In this document: positions 8,958-18,616 of the stretch, piece by piece
Layout of the letters: the number at the start of each line of letters is the position of its first letter
Position numbering within the stretch: position 1 is the stretch's first letter
NCBI GenBank assembly: GCA_964609695.1
Contig: CAZSSP010000005.1
Location: 62,001 to 126,000 of the forward strand
DNA length: 64,000 nucleotides
From: JAGNHS01 sp964609695
Lineage (GTDB): Bacteria; Bdellovibrionota; UBA2428
Direction: 5' to 3'
Position numbers and translations under genes: made by a program
The notes under the pieces: generated by a model
Databases searched by the model: none
Seen by the model: only the letters and a program-made list of their open reading frames with translations
What the model was told of the DNA's origin: nothing

Positions 8958-10217
8958 ATGGCAAAGCGTAATCTTTTTTACATCTTAGCTCTACTTTTAA
9001 GCTTGAACTGGTCGGCATCAGCGACGACGGACAATCCCGAAGAAGAGGGCCTATGGTTTTTTGGAGGTCTCGGTGGAGGTTACGCCACTGTTTCAAGCTC
9101 TGCCTCTGTAAAAAGCACAAGTGGTTCTAACGGCACCTTCAAGGAACTTTCCAGCAAAAGTGGTTGGGATGCTTTTGGAAAAGGATCTCTTTCATTTTAC
9201 ACACAAAAATGGGCCACCGATTTTGGATTTGGATACAGCATGCAACAATTCAAATATAAAAATCTTGATCCCGATCCCATTGCCAAAGGAAACGCAGCCA
9301 CCACATCCAAAGTGAATCTCACGATGACTTTGCGAAATCTCTATTTTGAACTGAGCCCCCGATATCGTCTCAACGAATCCTTTCAAGCGGGCCCCTATCT
9401 GCAATTACACTATGGCTCTGATGTTGGTCACAGCGAATCTCCAGCAGCGTCTACGAAATCTTTAATTTATTATGGTGCGCATTTGAATTACGATAGGCCC
9501 ATCAATCTCAATTGGATTATGCGATTAGGGCTCCAAGCCTATATGGATTTCAACGAATCCAGCCGAAGAGCCATGCAATTAAATGGACTCATCGAATTTG
9601 GTGTCGCTCTTGGCGGTGAACGAAAAGAAGCTCGAAGGGAAGCTGTTGAAGAAGTTCCCCCTCCTCCACAAGAAGAATTTAAAGACGATTCTTTGATTGC
9701 TGAAGAAGTGGCCCCTCCGCCTCTTCCCATCGTAGAAGAAGCTCCTCCTATGCCTCAAGTTAAAGAGACAGGATTTCAACAAATTCTAGTCACTCTTCCT
9801 TCTGATAAATTTCTATTTGATACAGGAATGTCTCACATTCGCAACAAACAAACTCGCGCCTACTTAGGAGAATATGGCGATATTTTAAGTCAAAATAAAA
9901 GTCAGTGGAAAAAACTGGAAATCACTGGCCACACCGATAAAAGAGGAACAAGAAAAGTGAATCGAGTGCTCTCAAAAGCTAGAGCCAAAACTGTTTACGA
10001 TATTTTAGCCAAAGCTGGAGTTCCCAAAAACAAAATGACTTATAAAGGTTTTGCCTTTGACAAACCCGTCGACAGAAGAGGAACTCCCGCAGCACTGGCC
10101 AAAAATCGTAGAGTGGAAATGCAGTTCACAGGAGTCAAGGCCACTCAAGATATGGTTAAAGATATTGAAGAATTAAATGCTCGTTACGGTTTCAAAGCGG
10201 GAAGCGGAAAATATTAA
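8958..10217 (+). CDS. OmpA-family outer-membrane protein with N-terminal beta-barrel
   Basis: Seen: signal peptide MAKRNLFYILALLLSLNWSASA, then about 190 residues of alternating beta strands rich in Gly and aromatics (predicted small barrel), a Pro/Glu linker near 230-270 (EEVPPPPQEEF, EEVAPPPLP), and a C-terminal OmpA peptidoglycan-binding domain near 275-395 with ITGHTDKRGT and KNRRVEMQF. It should anchor the outer membrane to peptidoglycan. There is no lipobox, so this is not a Pal lipoprotein, although it is the only OmpA domain in the window. Monocistronic; uvrA converges on it from the right. Confidence 0.9.
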   Translation: MAKRNLFYILALLLSLNWSASATTDNPEEEGLWFFGGLGGGYATVSSSASVKSTSGSNGTFKELSSKSGWDAFGKGSLSFYTQKWATDFGFGYSMQQFKYKNLDPDPIAKGNAATTSKVNLTMTLRNLYFELSPRYRLNESFQAGPYLQLHYGSDVGHSESPAASTKSLIYYGAHLNYDRPINLNWIMRLGLQAYMDFNESSRRAMQLNGLIEFGVALGGERKEARREAVEEVPPPPQEEFKDDSLIAEEVAPPPLPIVEEAPPMPQVKETGFQQILVTLPSDKFLFDTGMSHIRNKQTRAYLGEYGDILSQNKSQWKKLEITGHTDKRGTRKVNRVLSKARAKTVYDILAKAGVPKNKMTYKGFAFDKPVDRRGTPAALAKNRRVEMQFTGVKATQDMVKDIEELNARYGFKAGSGKY

Positions 10218-10260
10218 AAAAACCGCACGAGAAGGAAGCTAAGAGTGATTAGATCATGAG

Positions 10261-13158
10261 CTAAGCTCTGAGAAATTCTTCAACAGGCAAAGCGGAAGAG
10301 TTTTTTAAGGCTTCTAATAAAAACTCACCTGTGGGACCTTTTTTTCTTCTACCGACATCTTCGGGGGTTCCCTCATCGAGGACACTACCGCCGTATTTAC
10401 CACCACCAGGACCAAAATCGATAACCCAATCCGCACATTTTACAAGCTCCATATTGTGCTCAATAACAACAACACTATTTCCTTGTTCTACAAGTTCATT
10501 AAGCACTCGTCCCAAAACCTTAACGTCGCTCACATGCAGACCTGTGGTCGGTTCATCAAGAATATAGAAAACGCCTTTGTTATCACTTCGCGACAATTCA
10601 CGAGCAATTTTTAATCTTTGAGATTCACCGCCCGACAATGTGGTTGAAGATTGACCTAATCTTAAATAACCCAATCCCACTCGTTCCAATGTTTTTAGCG
10701 TGACGTTAAGCTTTGCTTGTGAAGCAAAAAAATTTCTAGCTTCACTCACTGTTAGATTGAGAATGTCGTGTATGTTTTTTCCTTGAAAACGAATTTCAAG
10801 AACTTCTTTCGTGAATCTTTTACCTTCACAATGCTCGCATAGAAGATACATATCTTCCATAAAAAGCATTTCCACCCTAGTGTAACCTTCACCTTCGCAA
10901 TGCTCGCAACGCCCACCAGGAACGTTGAAAGAAAAAAATCCCGCATGATAATTTCGTTTTTTGGCTTCTGATAAATTTGCAAATAAACTTCTAATTTCGT
11001 CAAAGGCTTTCATGAAAGTTACAGGATTTGAACGAGAACTTCTCCCGATGGGTTGCTGATCAATTAACACCACCGATTTGATAGACTCAAAAGAAGAAAT
11101 TTGATCAAAAATTCCGATCTCTTCAAAATCTTGCATAAATATTTTGGCTAAAGCAGGATAAAGGGTTTTTCTGACCGCTGTAGATTTTCCAGAGCCAGAG
11201 ACACCCGTCACACAAGTCATAACCCCTAAAGGAATTTTCAATTCAACATCTTTTAAATTATGAGAGCGACAACCCTTAATTGAAAGCCAATTGGTGCGAC
11301 GACCTTGGTCTTTAACCCGATCCAGTCTTCTTCTTTGAGGAATAGGGATATGGTCCTTGCCCGAAAGGAATCTCCACGTTGAACTTCCAGGAATTTCTTT
11401 CGACATAAAAGATTTCATGTCGCCCTGATACATCAACTCTCCACCGCGCTCTCCAGCAAAAGGGCCAATATCTACCAAATGATCAGCCACTGAAATGATA
11501 GTTGAATCGTGCTCGACAACAACAACAGCGTTTTTAAGTGCACTCAAATCTCTTAAGATACTTATCAACTTCTCAGTGTCTTGAGGATGAAGTCCAATGC
11601 TGGGTTCATCTAAGACATAACATGTTTGAGTCAGACGAGAACCTAATTGGTTGGCGAGTGCAATTCTTTGCGCCTCTCCTCCTGACAAAGTTTTTGCCAA
11701 CCGATTTAAAGTTAAATAACCCAAGCCAACTCTTAATAAGAAATCTAACCTCTGAGTGATTTGAGGCAAAACATCTTTGGCTACTGCCGTTTCCGTTGAG
11801 CTCAATTTCAACTTTTGAAACCATAGAGCAAGATCTTCAACACTCATAGCACAGAGTTCAGAAATATTTTTCGAATGAAATTTTACAAATCGTGCTTCTT
11901 TACAAAGTCGTTCCCCACCACAATCCACGCAAAGCTGAGGACTTCTGTATCTTGAAATAAAAACACGAGTTTGAATTTTATATTTTTCATCTTCTAATTC
12001 AGCAAACATTCCCTTTATGCCTGCAAAATCTTTTTCACCATTCCAGACTCTGTCCTGATCTTTTTTTTCTAGATCCTTCCATCGCATGTTGAGGGAAATC
12101 TTTTTGGCCTGACAAAATTTCAACAAATCTCTCAACCAATCTCGAGCAGAAGGTTTTGTAAAAGGCTCAACGGCACCCTGAGAAATAGACAAATTTGGAT
12201 TAGGAATCACCAAAGCAGGATCGAGAGTTAAAACATTTCCAAATCCATGGCATCGCGCACAGGCACCCACGGGTGAATTGAAAGAAAAAAGTTGAGGACT
12301 GAGCTCAGGAAATCTTTTTTCTTCACCATCCACAGAGGGAAATTCCGTAAATGTTTTATGATCCAACAAATGATTGTCGTCATCTAAACTTAGAAAAATA
12401 GCGCGCCCTAAACCTTCTCGGTAAGCACCGACAATGGCTTCTTCTATTCGACCCCGAAACTCTTCGGAGGCTTCCATACGATCCACTAAAATCCAAGGCT
12501 TATTAATTCCAGAAATCTTATTGAGGATTCCGCCTTTTTTAAGCTTGATTTGATCTTCAATTTCTAAAAACTCTATAGGGCCTTTGGACTTTAACGCCTG
12601 AGGCATAAGTATTTTTGTAAAGCCACGCTCAAGATAGGAAGCCAATAAACGAGCTCTCTCGTCGGGGGTTGATTGGGCTCTAACATCTAATGGAAAAAGC
12701 CAATAAATTTTCTGACCTTTATGGTCCTTTAAAATTTTTTCCAAAACATCAACGACAATATCTCTCTTAACTATTTTTCCAGTTTCTGGATCAAACATTT
12801 GCCCTAACTTAGAAAAGAGTAGTCGAAAATAATCGTAAATTTCGGTGGCAGTGCCCACAGTTGAACGTGAATTTTTTGTGTGATTTTTTTGCTCTAATGC
12901 AATAGTCGGACAAATTCCGCGAATATCATCGACATCAGGTTTTTCATGCTTAGCCATGAATTGTCGCGCATACGTGCTGAGGGACTCCAAATATCGGCGC
13001 TGACCTTCTGCAAAGAGAGTGTTGAAAGCTAAAGAAGATTTCCCACTTCCCGATGGACCCGTAACGACACTCAAACGACCCTTAGGAAAACGAACATTGA
13101 AATTCTTAAGATTGTGTTGCCTGGCTCCAAGAACTTCAATATCTGAGGTGCTACTCAT
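10261..13158 (-). CDS. uvrA: excinuclease ABC subunit A (UvrA), variant zinc module
   Basis: DNA damage sensor of nucleotide excision repair, with two ABC ATPase modules. Seen: Walker A GPSGSGKSS at 34-42, LNRLAKTLSGGEAQR and LRLGQSSTTLSGGESQR signatures, a second Walker A GVSGSGKST, and an intact C-terminal zinc module (CEHCEGEGY...CEHCEGKRF). The first zinc module appears to have only one CxxC (CARCHGFG); the preceding pair found in E. coli is replaced by non-Cys residues. The CPxCG near residue 120 is also absent. Length (965 aa) is normal. No clear LexA-type palindrome is visible upstream. Confidence 0.93.
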   Translation of the reverse strand: MSSTSDIEVLGARQHNLKNFNVRFPKGRLSVVTGPSGSGKSSLAFNTLFAEGQRRYLESLSTYARQFMAKHEKPDVDDIRGICPTIALEQKNHTKNSRSTVGTATEIYDYFRLLFSKLGQMFDPETGKIVKRDIVVDVLEKILKDHKGQKIYWLFPLDVRAQSTPDERARLLASYLERGFTKILMPQALKSKGPIEFLEIEDQIKLKKGGILNKISGINKPWILVDRMEASEEFRGRIEEAIVGAYREGLGRAIFLSLDDDNHLLDHKTFTEFPSVDGEEKRFPELSPQLFSFNSPVGACARCHGFGNVLTLDPALVIPNPNLSISQGAVEPFTKPSARDWLRDLLKFCQAKKISLNMRWKDLEKKDQDRVWNGEKDFAGIKGMFAELEDEKYKIQTRVFISRYRSPQLCVDCGGERLCKEARFVKFHSKNISELCAMSVEDLALWFQKLKLSSTETAVAKDVLPQITQRLDFLLRVGLGYLTLNRLAKTLSGGEAQRIALANQLGSRLTQTCYVLDEPSIGLHPQDTEKLISILRDLSALKNAVVVVEHDSTIISVADHLVDIGPFAGERGGELMYQGDMKSFMSKEIPGSSTWRFLSGKDHIPIPQRRRLDRVKDQGRRTNWLSIKGCRSHNLKDVELKIPLGVMTCVTGVSGSGKSTAVRKTLYPALAKIFMQDFEEIGIFDQISSFESIKSVVLIDQQPIGRSSRSNPVTFMKAFDEIRSLFANLSEAKKRNYHAGFFSFNVPGGRCEHCEGEGYTRVEMLFMEDMYLLCEHCEGKRFTKEVLEIRFQGKNIHDILNLTVSEARNFFASQAKLNVTLKTLERVGLGYLRLGQSSTTLSGGESQRLKIARELSRSDNKGVFYILDEPTTGLHVSDVKVLGRVLNELVEQGNSVVVIEHNMELVKCADWVIDFGPGGGKYGGSVLDEGTPEDVGRRKKGPTGEFLLEALKNSSALPVEEFLRA

Positions 13159-13212
13159 AACCTGTTGAGGTTAATTCGTGACTTTCACTCAGTAAAGACT
13201 AGATCCAAATGA

Positions 13213-14253
13213 TTATCGTGAACCTTTATGCGCAGGTAGAGTTTTTGGCGGAACTCGGTAAATGCCTTTTTTAATATCGTCTTCATCCATTAAAAGATCG
13301 CCCTTTTGAGGCATGGGCCCAAACAAGGTCTCCTGATTGAGATCTCCTGTTAAAAAGCGACCTTGAGCCTTGTAAAGATCCACTTTCATGGCCGATCCAA
13401 CAGGCTCAACATAACCCTGGCCCGACTTGGTTTGAACAAATCGCACGCCAGAACCCTCATCCTTAACACTCAATTTACCAGTATCATTCTTAACCTTGAT
13501 ATAAAGCTCGTCTTTCTCGTAATCATAAGACCAAAAATCAGCTCGCCCACCGAGATCCTTTTCCATTTTTTTTCCGAGTTCGGTATCATAAAACTCAGCA
13601 TCCACAGGAGTTAAATTTATTTTCTCGGACTCCGCCTGTTTCATTCGATCTTCTCTTGAACCACCATAAACACCAGGCATTTTTGGAGGAGTCACTGGTC
13701 CGGCCGTTAATGCATTGGCATCGCCAGGAGATCCCTCACCCGAAGATGCGCTCGCAGCAGCCTCATCCTTTGGACTGAAGGTCTTTAGTGCAGACAACAC
13801 AGAGCGATTGGCATTGACGGAGGAATAAAAAAGATATCGACCAATAGTGGCTAGACGGCCTTTCTGGGCCTCTACCGTGGTCTCAATATAAGTTCTATCT
13901 TTTGCCGTCACTGGAGTGCGATCGAGGACAGCTTCTCGAGTTTTTAGCTCTCTTGCCAATTGATTCTGAAGATTGACATAGGTTTTGTAATCAACGTTAA
14001 ACTGCTTATAACGCGACTCCATAGATTTTTCAGGCAGTCGTTTTAAGCGTTCTAGGGTTATTTTTTGAAATTCCTTTTTTTCATCTTCATTAATTTCTGG
14101 AAGTAATTGAGGAACTTTTGAATATTCTTGAAGTAATTGAAAGAACACTTTTATTGGAGCTTCGTTTTCATTTTCAGCCCATGAAACAGAGCACAAAAAA
14201 CCAAAAAAAAGTGCAAAAAGAGGCGCTGAAAAACCCCTCAAACTCCGTCCCAT
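13213..14253 (-). CDS. exported protein of unknown function
   Basis: Not recognised. Seen: a signal peptide (residues 1-26, ending VSWA), a helical charged segment to about 155, a Ser/Ala/Gly/Pro-rich linker near 165-195, and a C-terminal beta-rich region (YDYEKDELYIKVKNDTGKLSVKDEG). It is probably periplasmic or outer-membrane associated. It lies between uvrA (same strand) and rodZ (divergent), with a 127-bp gap to rodZ that must hold both promoters. No Cys in the mature part, no lipobox, no catalytic motif found. Confidence 0.7.
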   Translation of the reverse strand: MGRSLRGFSAPLFALFFGFLCSVSWAENENEAPIKVFFQLLQEYSKVPQLLPEINEDEKKEFQKITLERLKRLPEKSMESRYKQFNVDYKTYVNLQNQLARELKTREAVLDRTPVTAKDRTYIETTVEAQKGRLATIGRYLFYSSVNANRSVLSALKTFSPKDEAAASASSGEGSPGDANALTAGPVTPPKMPGVYGGSREDRMKQAESEKINLTPVDAEFYDTELGKKMEKDLGGRADFWSYDYEKDELYIKVKNDTGKLSVKDEGSGVRFVQTKSGQGYVEPVGSAMKVDLYKAQGRFLTGDLNQETLFGPMPQKGDLLMDEDDIKKGIYRVPPKTLPAHKGSR

Positions 14254-14380
14254 TGCACCAGTATAACAAACTTAACAATTCTAAAGATCTAAAAAAATCG
14301 TCAATAAATCCACTAAGACACTGTTAAGACATTGACTATCTTACAAACATCGCCTTCAGTGGTTTAATAGGATCAAAAAA

Positions 14381-15502
14381 ATGAGCGAAGAAACCCCTCC
14401 GTCTGACGGCCTTCAAACCCCTGAAACCCTTGTCACAACACCTATTGCTGTCGACTTCGGAACATGGCTAAAAGACCTTCGCCAAAAAAGAGGCGTTTCC
14501 CTTGAAGAAATTGCCGCTGTCACAAAAATTCACATCAGCCAACTACAACATTTAGAAGAAAATCGATTTGAAAAACTTCCCTCTCCCGCCTTTGTTCGCG
14601 GTTTTATCGTTTGCTATGCAAAGCATATCAGCTTTGATGAAAATGAAATTTTGCGACGCTACAAGGAAGTCACTCAACCCGAAGTTAAAGAAAGTGGTTT
14701 TCCAGGATTTGGCAATCGTGCGGCCGTCAGCACATCCAATCCAAAAGTAAAAATTGTAGAAACACCACAAATCAAACACTCTCCAGGATCAGATCCTCGC
14801 CCTGAAGCAAAAATTCCACTCTCAGGAAAACATATCGCCATAGGTGTCGTGATTGTTATTTTGTTTAGCACCTTGGCTTTTTTAGTATCTTTAGGAAAGA
14901 AAACTTCCAACACAGCCAACACGACAGCTCCAACGACTCAAAACACACCTGAAAATGCAGCTCCGACAACAAATCCGCCCACAACAACACCTGAAGCAAG
15001 TGCTCCCCAAAACGTTGGACCCCAACCTGTGAGTACGCCAAACACAGTGACCCCTGTAACTACAAACACCGCTACTCCTACTCCTGCGCCAACGACTCCA
15101 CCCGCACCTCAAGGAGTGGCGCACACTTTAGAGTTAAGAGGAATTGAATCTAGCTGGATCAATGTTCGCGTTGATGGAAAAGAGTCACAAGGTTTCCAAT
15201 TAGCCAATGGCGCCACTCAAAGTTTTCAAACTAGAAAAAAAATTGAAATTTCTTTAAGCAATGCTGGCGTTGTTGAACTCAGATGGGATGGCACTTGGTA
15301 TGCACCTCCCGGATATCGCGGAGATGTAAAATCTTTTGTTCTTCCTGATCAACTTAAAATCCTAGCAGTAAAAGGAAAAGCTCCTGCCAAAGCTGCTGCC
15401 GTAGCACCTGCAGCGCCTAAACCTGCTGCACCTGCAGCTGCAAATCCGCCACCTGCACAAGCAAATCCACCGGCCCCCGCAGCTCCAGCCCCTCAGCAAT
15501 AA
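14381..15502 (+). CDS. rodZ: RodZ-like cell-shape protein
   Basis: Bitopic membrane protein linking MreB to the wall-synthesis machinery. Seen: cytoplasmic helix-turn-helix (FGTWLKDLRQKRGVSLEEIAAVTKI, residues 26-50 onward, to about 95), a TM helix at 151-171, a Thr/Pro/Asn-rich periplasmic linker (about 175-245), and a C-terminal DUF4115 beta domain (247-325: LELRGIESSWINVRVDG). After this there is an unusual 40-residue Ala/Pro tail ending in APQQ. An HTH regulator is the alternative, but the TM helix and DUF4115 favour RodZ. pilT converges on its 3' end. Confidence 0.85.
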   Translation: MSEETPPSDGLQTPETLVTTPIAVDFGTWLKDLRQKRGVSLEEIAAVTKIHISQLQHLEENRFEKLPSPAFVRGFIVCYAKHISFDENEILRRYKEVTQPEVKESGFPGFGNRAAVSTSNPKVKIVETPQIKHSPGSDPRPEAKIPLSGKHIAIGVVIVILFSTLAFLVSLGKKTSNTANTTAPTTQNTPENAAPTTNPPTTTPEASAPQNVGPQPVSTPNTVTPVTTNTATPTPAPTTPPAPQGVAHTLELRGIESSWINVRVDGKESQGFQLANGATQSFQTRKKIEISLSNAGVVELRWDGTWYAPPGYRGDVKSFVLPDQLKILAVKGKAPAKAAAVAPAAPKPAAPAAANPPPAQANPPAPAAPAPQQ

Positions 15503-15506
15503 TAAA

Positions 15507-16637
15507 TTAACCTACTTTTTTAGTGGGCTGAGTGACTTGCGAACGCATACTTTGAGTTAATGTTTGAAGTTCTTTAGGCGCAAATTTTAAAAATAAATTT
15601 TTATCATTAGCGTTTTCCCAAGCATTTTTACCACTGATAACACCAGAGTTTGCTGCTTCTAATAAAACAGCGTCCAACAATTGCATTCCATCCTTCTTAG
15701 AAGTCTGCATAATAGAAGACAGCTGATAAGTTTTACCCTCGCGAATCAGATTCGAAACCGCTGGAGTGTTTACTAAAATATCATGAAAACTAGCCATTCC
15801 ACCTTGTTGAGTGGGTACTAATTTTTGCGATAAAACTACACGTAAACTCTCCGAAAGCATGGAGCGGATTTGGGGTTGCTGATCTCCCGGGAAAGAATCA
15901 ATAATTCTATCCACGGCTTTAGCTGCAGAATTTGTATGGAGTGTTGCGAATACTAAATGTCCAGTTTCAGCTGCGGTTATGGCTAAAGCCATTGTTTCTG
16001 GATCTCTCATTTCTCCAACAAGCACAACATCTGGATCTTCACGAAGAGCGGCCTTAAGCGCACTCGAAAAACTTGTAAAATGAACTCCCAATTGGCGCTG
16101 ATTCACCATCGCACGTTTAGTTTCGTGATGATACTCAATGGGATCTTCTAAAGTAAGAATATGAGCTTTTTCATTTTCATTTATATAATTAATCATAGCT
16201 GCAAGAGTTGTTGTTTTTCCTGAACCCGTAGGTCCTGTAACAAGAACAAGCCCGTTAGAAAAACCACAAGCCACTTTGCAAATCATAGGCAATGATAATT
16301 CTTCCATACTGGGTGCGGTTTCTTTCAATGCACGAAACACAGCTGCTAGACCGTGTTTTTGGAAAAAAACGTTGACGCGAAAAATCCCCAAACCATTCAC
16401 CTTAACGCTAAAATCTATGGATCGATCTTGGAGCAAAGAGTTTTTTTGAGTTTTATTTGTGATTTCATTTATGGCAGTTTCCATTTCTTGTGCCGTCAGG
16501 ATGGGATGCTCTACTTTACAAAGCTCGCCTTTAATACGAATCATTGGAGCACTTCCTGTCGACAAATGTAAATCGCTTCCCCTTTGCTTAATTAGCATTT
16601 GAAGAAAAGCCACCAATGGAGTGCTCATATCAAACAC
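15507..16637 (-). CDS. pilT: type IV pilus retraction ATPase PilT
   Basis: Hexameric ATPase that retracts type IV pili, powering twitching motility. Seen: N-terminal PAS-like domain (SDLHLSTGSAPMIRIKGEL), Walker A GPTGSGKT at 135-142, Asp box LTLEDPIEYHH, Walker B ALREDPDVVLVGEMRDPET, His box ATLHTNSA, and DSFPGDQQPQIRSML. Length 376 aa fits PilT or PilU. The start at 16637 gives the usual N-terminus. In predatory relatives, pilus retraction is linked to prey entry (family knowledge). No other pilus genes are in the window. Confidence 0.93.
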   Translation of the reverse strand: MFDMSTPLVAFLQMLIKQRGSDLHLSTGSAPMIRIKGELCKVEHPILTAQEMETAINEITNKTQKNSLLQDRSIDFSVKVNGLGIFRVNVFFQKHGLAAVFRALKETAPSMEELSLPMICKVACGFSNGLVLVTGPTGSGKTTTLAAMINYINENEKAHILTLEDPIEYHHETKRAMVNQRQLGVHFTSFSSALKAALREDPDVVLVGEMRDPETMALAITAAETGHLVFATLHTNSAAKAVDRIIDSFPGDQQPQIRSMLSESLRVVLSQKLVPTQQGGMASFHDILVNTPAVSNLIREGKTYQLSSIMQTSKKDGMQLLDAVLLEAANSGVISGKNAWENANDKNLFLKFAPKELQTLTQSMRSQVTQPTKKVG

Positions 16638-16746
16638 TTATCGGCCTAAATCTGACATAGCTTAAATCACATAAATTAATAATCTTAACTCAATCTTAAC
16701 CATCGTCTTGGGTCAGCCCTCCACTCATGTTATGTTTTTTGAATCC

Positions 16747-18285
16747 ATGGGAACAGAAATTCTCATCAATAAAGGTCTTCGAGATGTTAGAGTGGCTAGA
16801 CTAGAAAATGGCCACTTAGCAGAGCTTCATCTTGAACATGGCAAAGAGCGCGGCTTGGTGGGGAATATTTACAAAGGACGAGTCACTCGCGTCCTCCCAG
16901 GCATGCAAGCCGCATTCGTAGATATAGGCCTCGCTCGAACTGGCTTTTTATATGTTAATAAAATACTCGACCCCAATAGAAATCTAAGTGATGAAACTTC
17001 AAACTTTGAAGAAGACGACGATCCTTTAAGCGCCGATAAAGATTTTGATGAAGATTCAAGCCCAGAAACTCCTGCGGCCAACATTTCAGAGCTCATAAAA
17101 GAAGGAGAAGACATTCTCGTTCAAATCACAAAAGAGCCCATGGGCAACAAAGGAGCTCGCCTCACTGGATATGTCAGCATTCCCGGTCGCTATTTAGTTT
17201 ATATTCCTGAAACTAATATGATTGGAATTTCGAGAAGGATTGAAGATCCCGATGAAAGAAATCGCCTTAGAGAACTTGTAGAAAAAAATAAACCCAAAAA
17301 CGGCGGAATCATAGTGAGAACCGTGGCCGAAGGTGCCAGCGATAAAAACCTTAAAGATGATCTCGATTATTTGTTAAAGGTTTGGGGCTCGATAAAAAAG
17401 AATTTTGAAAAGCAAAATAAACCTGGTCTAGTCTATGCTGATTTTGATTTAGCTCTAAAAATCATACGAGACAGAGTGTCCGATGATGTTGATAGAATTA
17501 TCGTAGACGACGGTGAACTTTTAAAAAAATTAAATAAATTTATTCAGTCTTTTCTACCCCGCTTCAAAAAAAGAGTAGAACTATTCCAGCAGCCCGGCGG
17601 CCTCTTCGATCACTTCGGGATTGAGAGCGACATTAATAGAGCGATTTCTAAAAAGGTTTGGTTGAAATCAGGTGGCTATATCATTATCGATGAAACCGAA
17701 GCCATGACGACCATCGATGTCAACACGGGTCGTTTTGTTGGAAAGCGAAATCTTGAAGAAACAATTTTCCAAACAAACATGGAAGCCGTAAAAGAAATTG
17801 CTTACCAAATACGCCTCAGAAATATTGGCGGACTTATTGTTCTTGATTTTATCGATATGGAAAAAGAGAACAATCGAGAAAGAATTTACACTGTACTTTG
17901 CGAAGAATTAAGTAAAGATCCCGTTAGAACAAACGTTTTACCCGTCAGCTCTTTTGGCCTCATAGAAATGACGCGCAAGCGCAGCCAAGAATCCCTTAGA
18001 AAGAAGCTCACCTCTTCGTGCAAATACTGCGAAGGCAAAGGCTACGTTAAATCCCTGCGAACAATCGCCTACGAAATACTTAGAGAATGCGAACGAGAAG
18101 CGTTACAAGACTCAAGCGCTCAGGGTTTAGCTGTCTACTGCCATCCTAGTGTCTCTGAGTTTCTAACCGACGAAGAAAAACCTGCAATTGACGAACTTGA
18201 ACAGAAAATAAAACGTCGCGTCACAATAAAAATAGACAACAACCTTCACTTGGAAGAGTACGAAATTTTCTCAAAAGACTCCTAA
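16747..18285 (+). CDS. rng: ribonuclease G/E family endoribonuclease
   Basis: Endoribonuclease of the RNase E/G family, acting in rRNA maturation and mRNA decay. Seen: S1 domain (GLVGNIYKGRVTRVLPGMQAAFVDIG), catalytic-site segments TIDVNTG and VLDFIDM with the metal-binding Asp residues, and the zinc-link CKYCEGKG. An acidic insertion (NFEEDDDPLSADKDFDEDSS) splits the S1 domain. It has no long C-terminal scaffold, so it is RNase G-like. I place the start at ATG 16747 because MGTEILIN aligns with the family N-terminus; TTG 16708 and ATG 16732 are alternatives. The next feature downstream is the origin region. Confidence 0.92.
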   Translation: MGTEILINKGLRDVRVARLENGHLAELHLEHGKERGLVGNIYKGRVTRVLPGMQAAFVDIGLARTGFLYVNKILDPNRNLSDETSNFEEDDDPLSADKDFDEDSSPETPAANISELIKEGEDILVQITKEPMGNKGARLTGYVSIPGRYLVYIPETNMIGISRRIEDPDERNRLRELVEKNKPKNGGIIVRTVAEGASDKNLKDDLDYLLKVWGSIKKNFEKQNKPGLVYADFDLALKIIRDRVSDDVDRIIVDDGELLKKLNKFIQSFLPRFKKRVELFQQPGGLFDHFGIESDINRAISKKVWLKSGGYIIIDETEAMTTIDVNTGRFVGKRNLEETIFQTNMEAVKEIAYQIRLRNIGGLIVLDFIDMEKENNRERIYTVLCEELSKDPVRTNVLPVSSFGLIEMTRKRSQESLRKKLTSSCKYCEGKGYVKSLRTIAYEILRECEREALQDSSAQGLAVYCHPSVSEFLTDEEKPAIDELEQKIKRRVTIKIDNNLHLEEYEIFSKDS

Positions 18286-18376
18286 ATGCTCATGCCTTTT
18301 ATGAGTCCTTAATCAAATAAAGTTAATCTTTGTTAACTGTGCACATCTCACTACGTCATAAAAGCGACATCATTTG

Positions 18377-18420
18377 AAAATAGCCAAAAATAGCTGAAAT
18401 AAGGCAAAAATAAGAAAAAA
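18377..18420 (+). repeat. A-rich repeats about 10 bp apart (candidate unwinding element)
   Basis: Four related units with TAG or TAAG following four to five A residues: AAAATAG, AAAAATAG, GAAATAAG and AAAAATAAG, with the T positions near 18381, 18391, 18400 and 18411. Such near-helical spacing next to DnaA boxes is expected of a duplex-unwinding element. The role is inferred from position. Confidence 0.5.
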
Positions 18421-18432
18421 CAAAGATTATAT

Positions 18433-18553
18433 TTATCCACAGTCAATTGTGGATAAGGCTGTTGATAAGTTTCAGTTGGCTTGATTTTAGTTATGACAAA
18501 ATAAAATGTGGATAACTTGTTTATAACTATAGTTTTTAACCCTATGTGGACAA
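18433..18553. promoter_or_regulatory. cluster of five DnaA boxes
   Basis: TTATCCACA is exact on the plus strand at 18433-18441 and on the minus strand at 18448-18456 and 18507-18515. Single-mismatch boxes on the minus strand lie at 18460-18468 (TGTTGATAA as read on plus) and 18545-18553 (TGTGGACAA as read on plus). The first two face each other with a 6-bp gap. Besides replication initiation, the last two could serve DnaA autoregulation, since they lie about 110-150 bp before the dnaA start. Confidence 0.85.
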
Positions 18554-18616
18554 CTTTTGTTAAGAAATCCTAATTAAAGAAATTTTAGGAATTTCGGACT
18601 AAAAACATCAGCTTAC

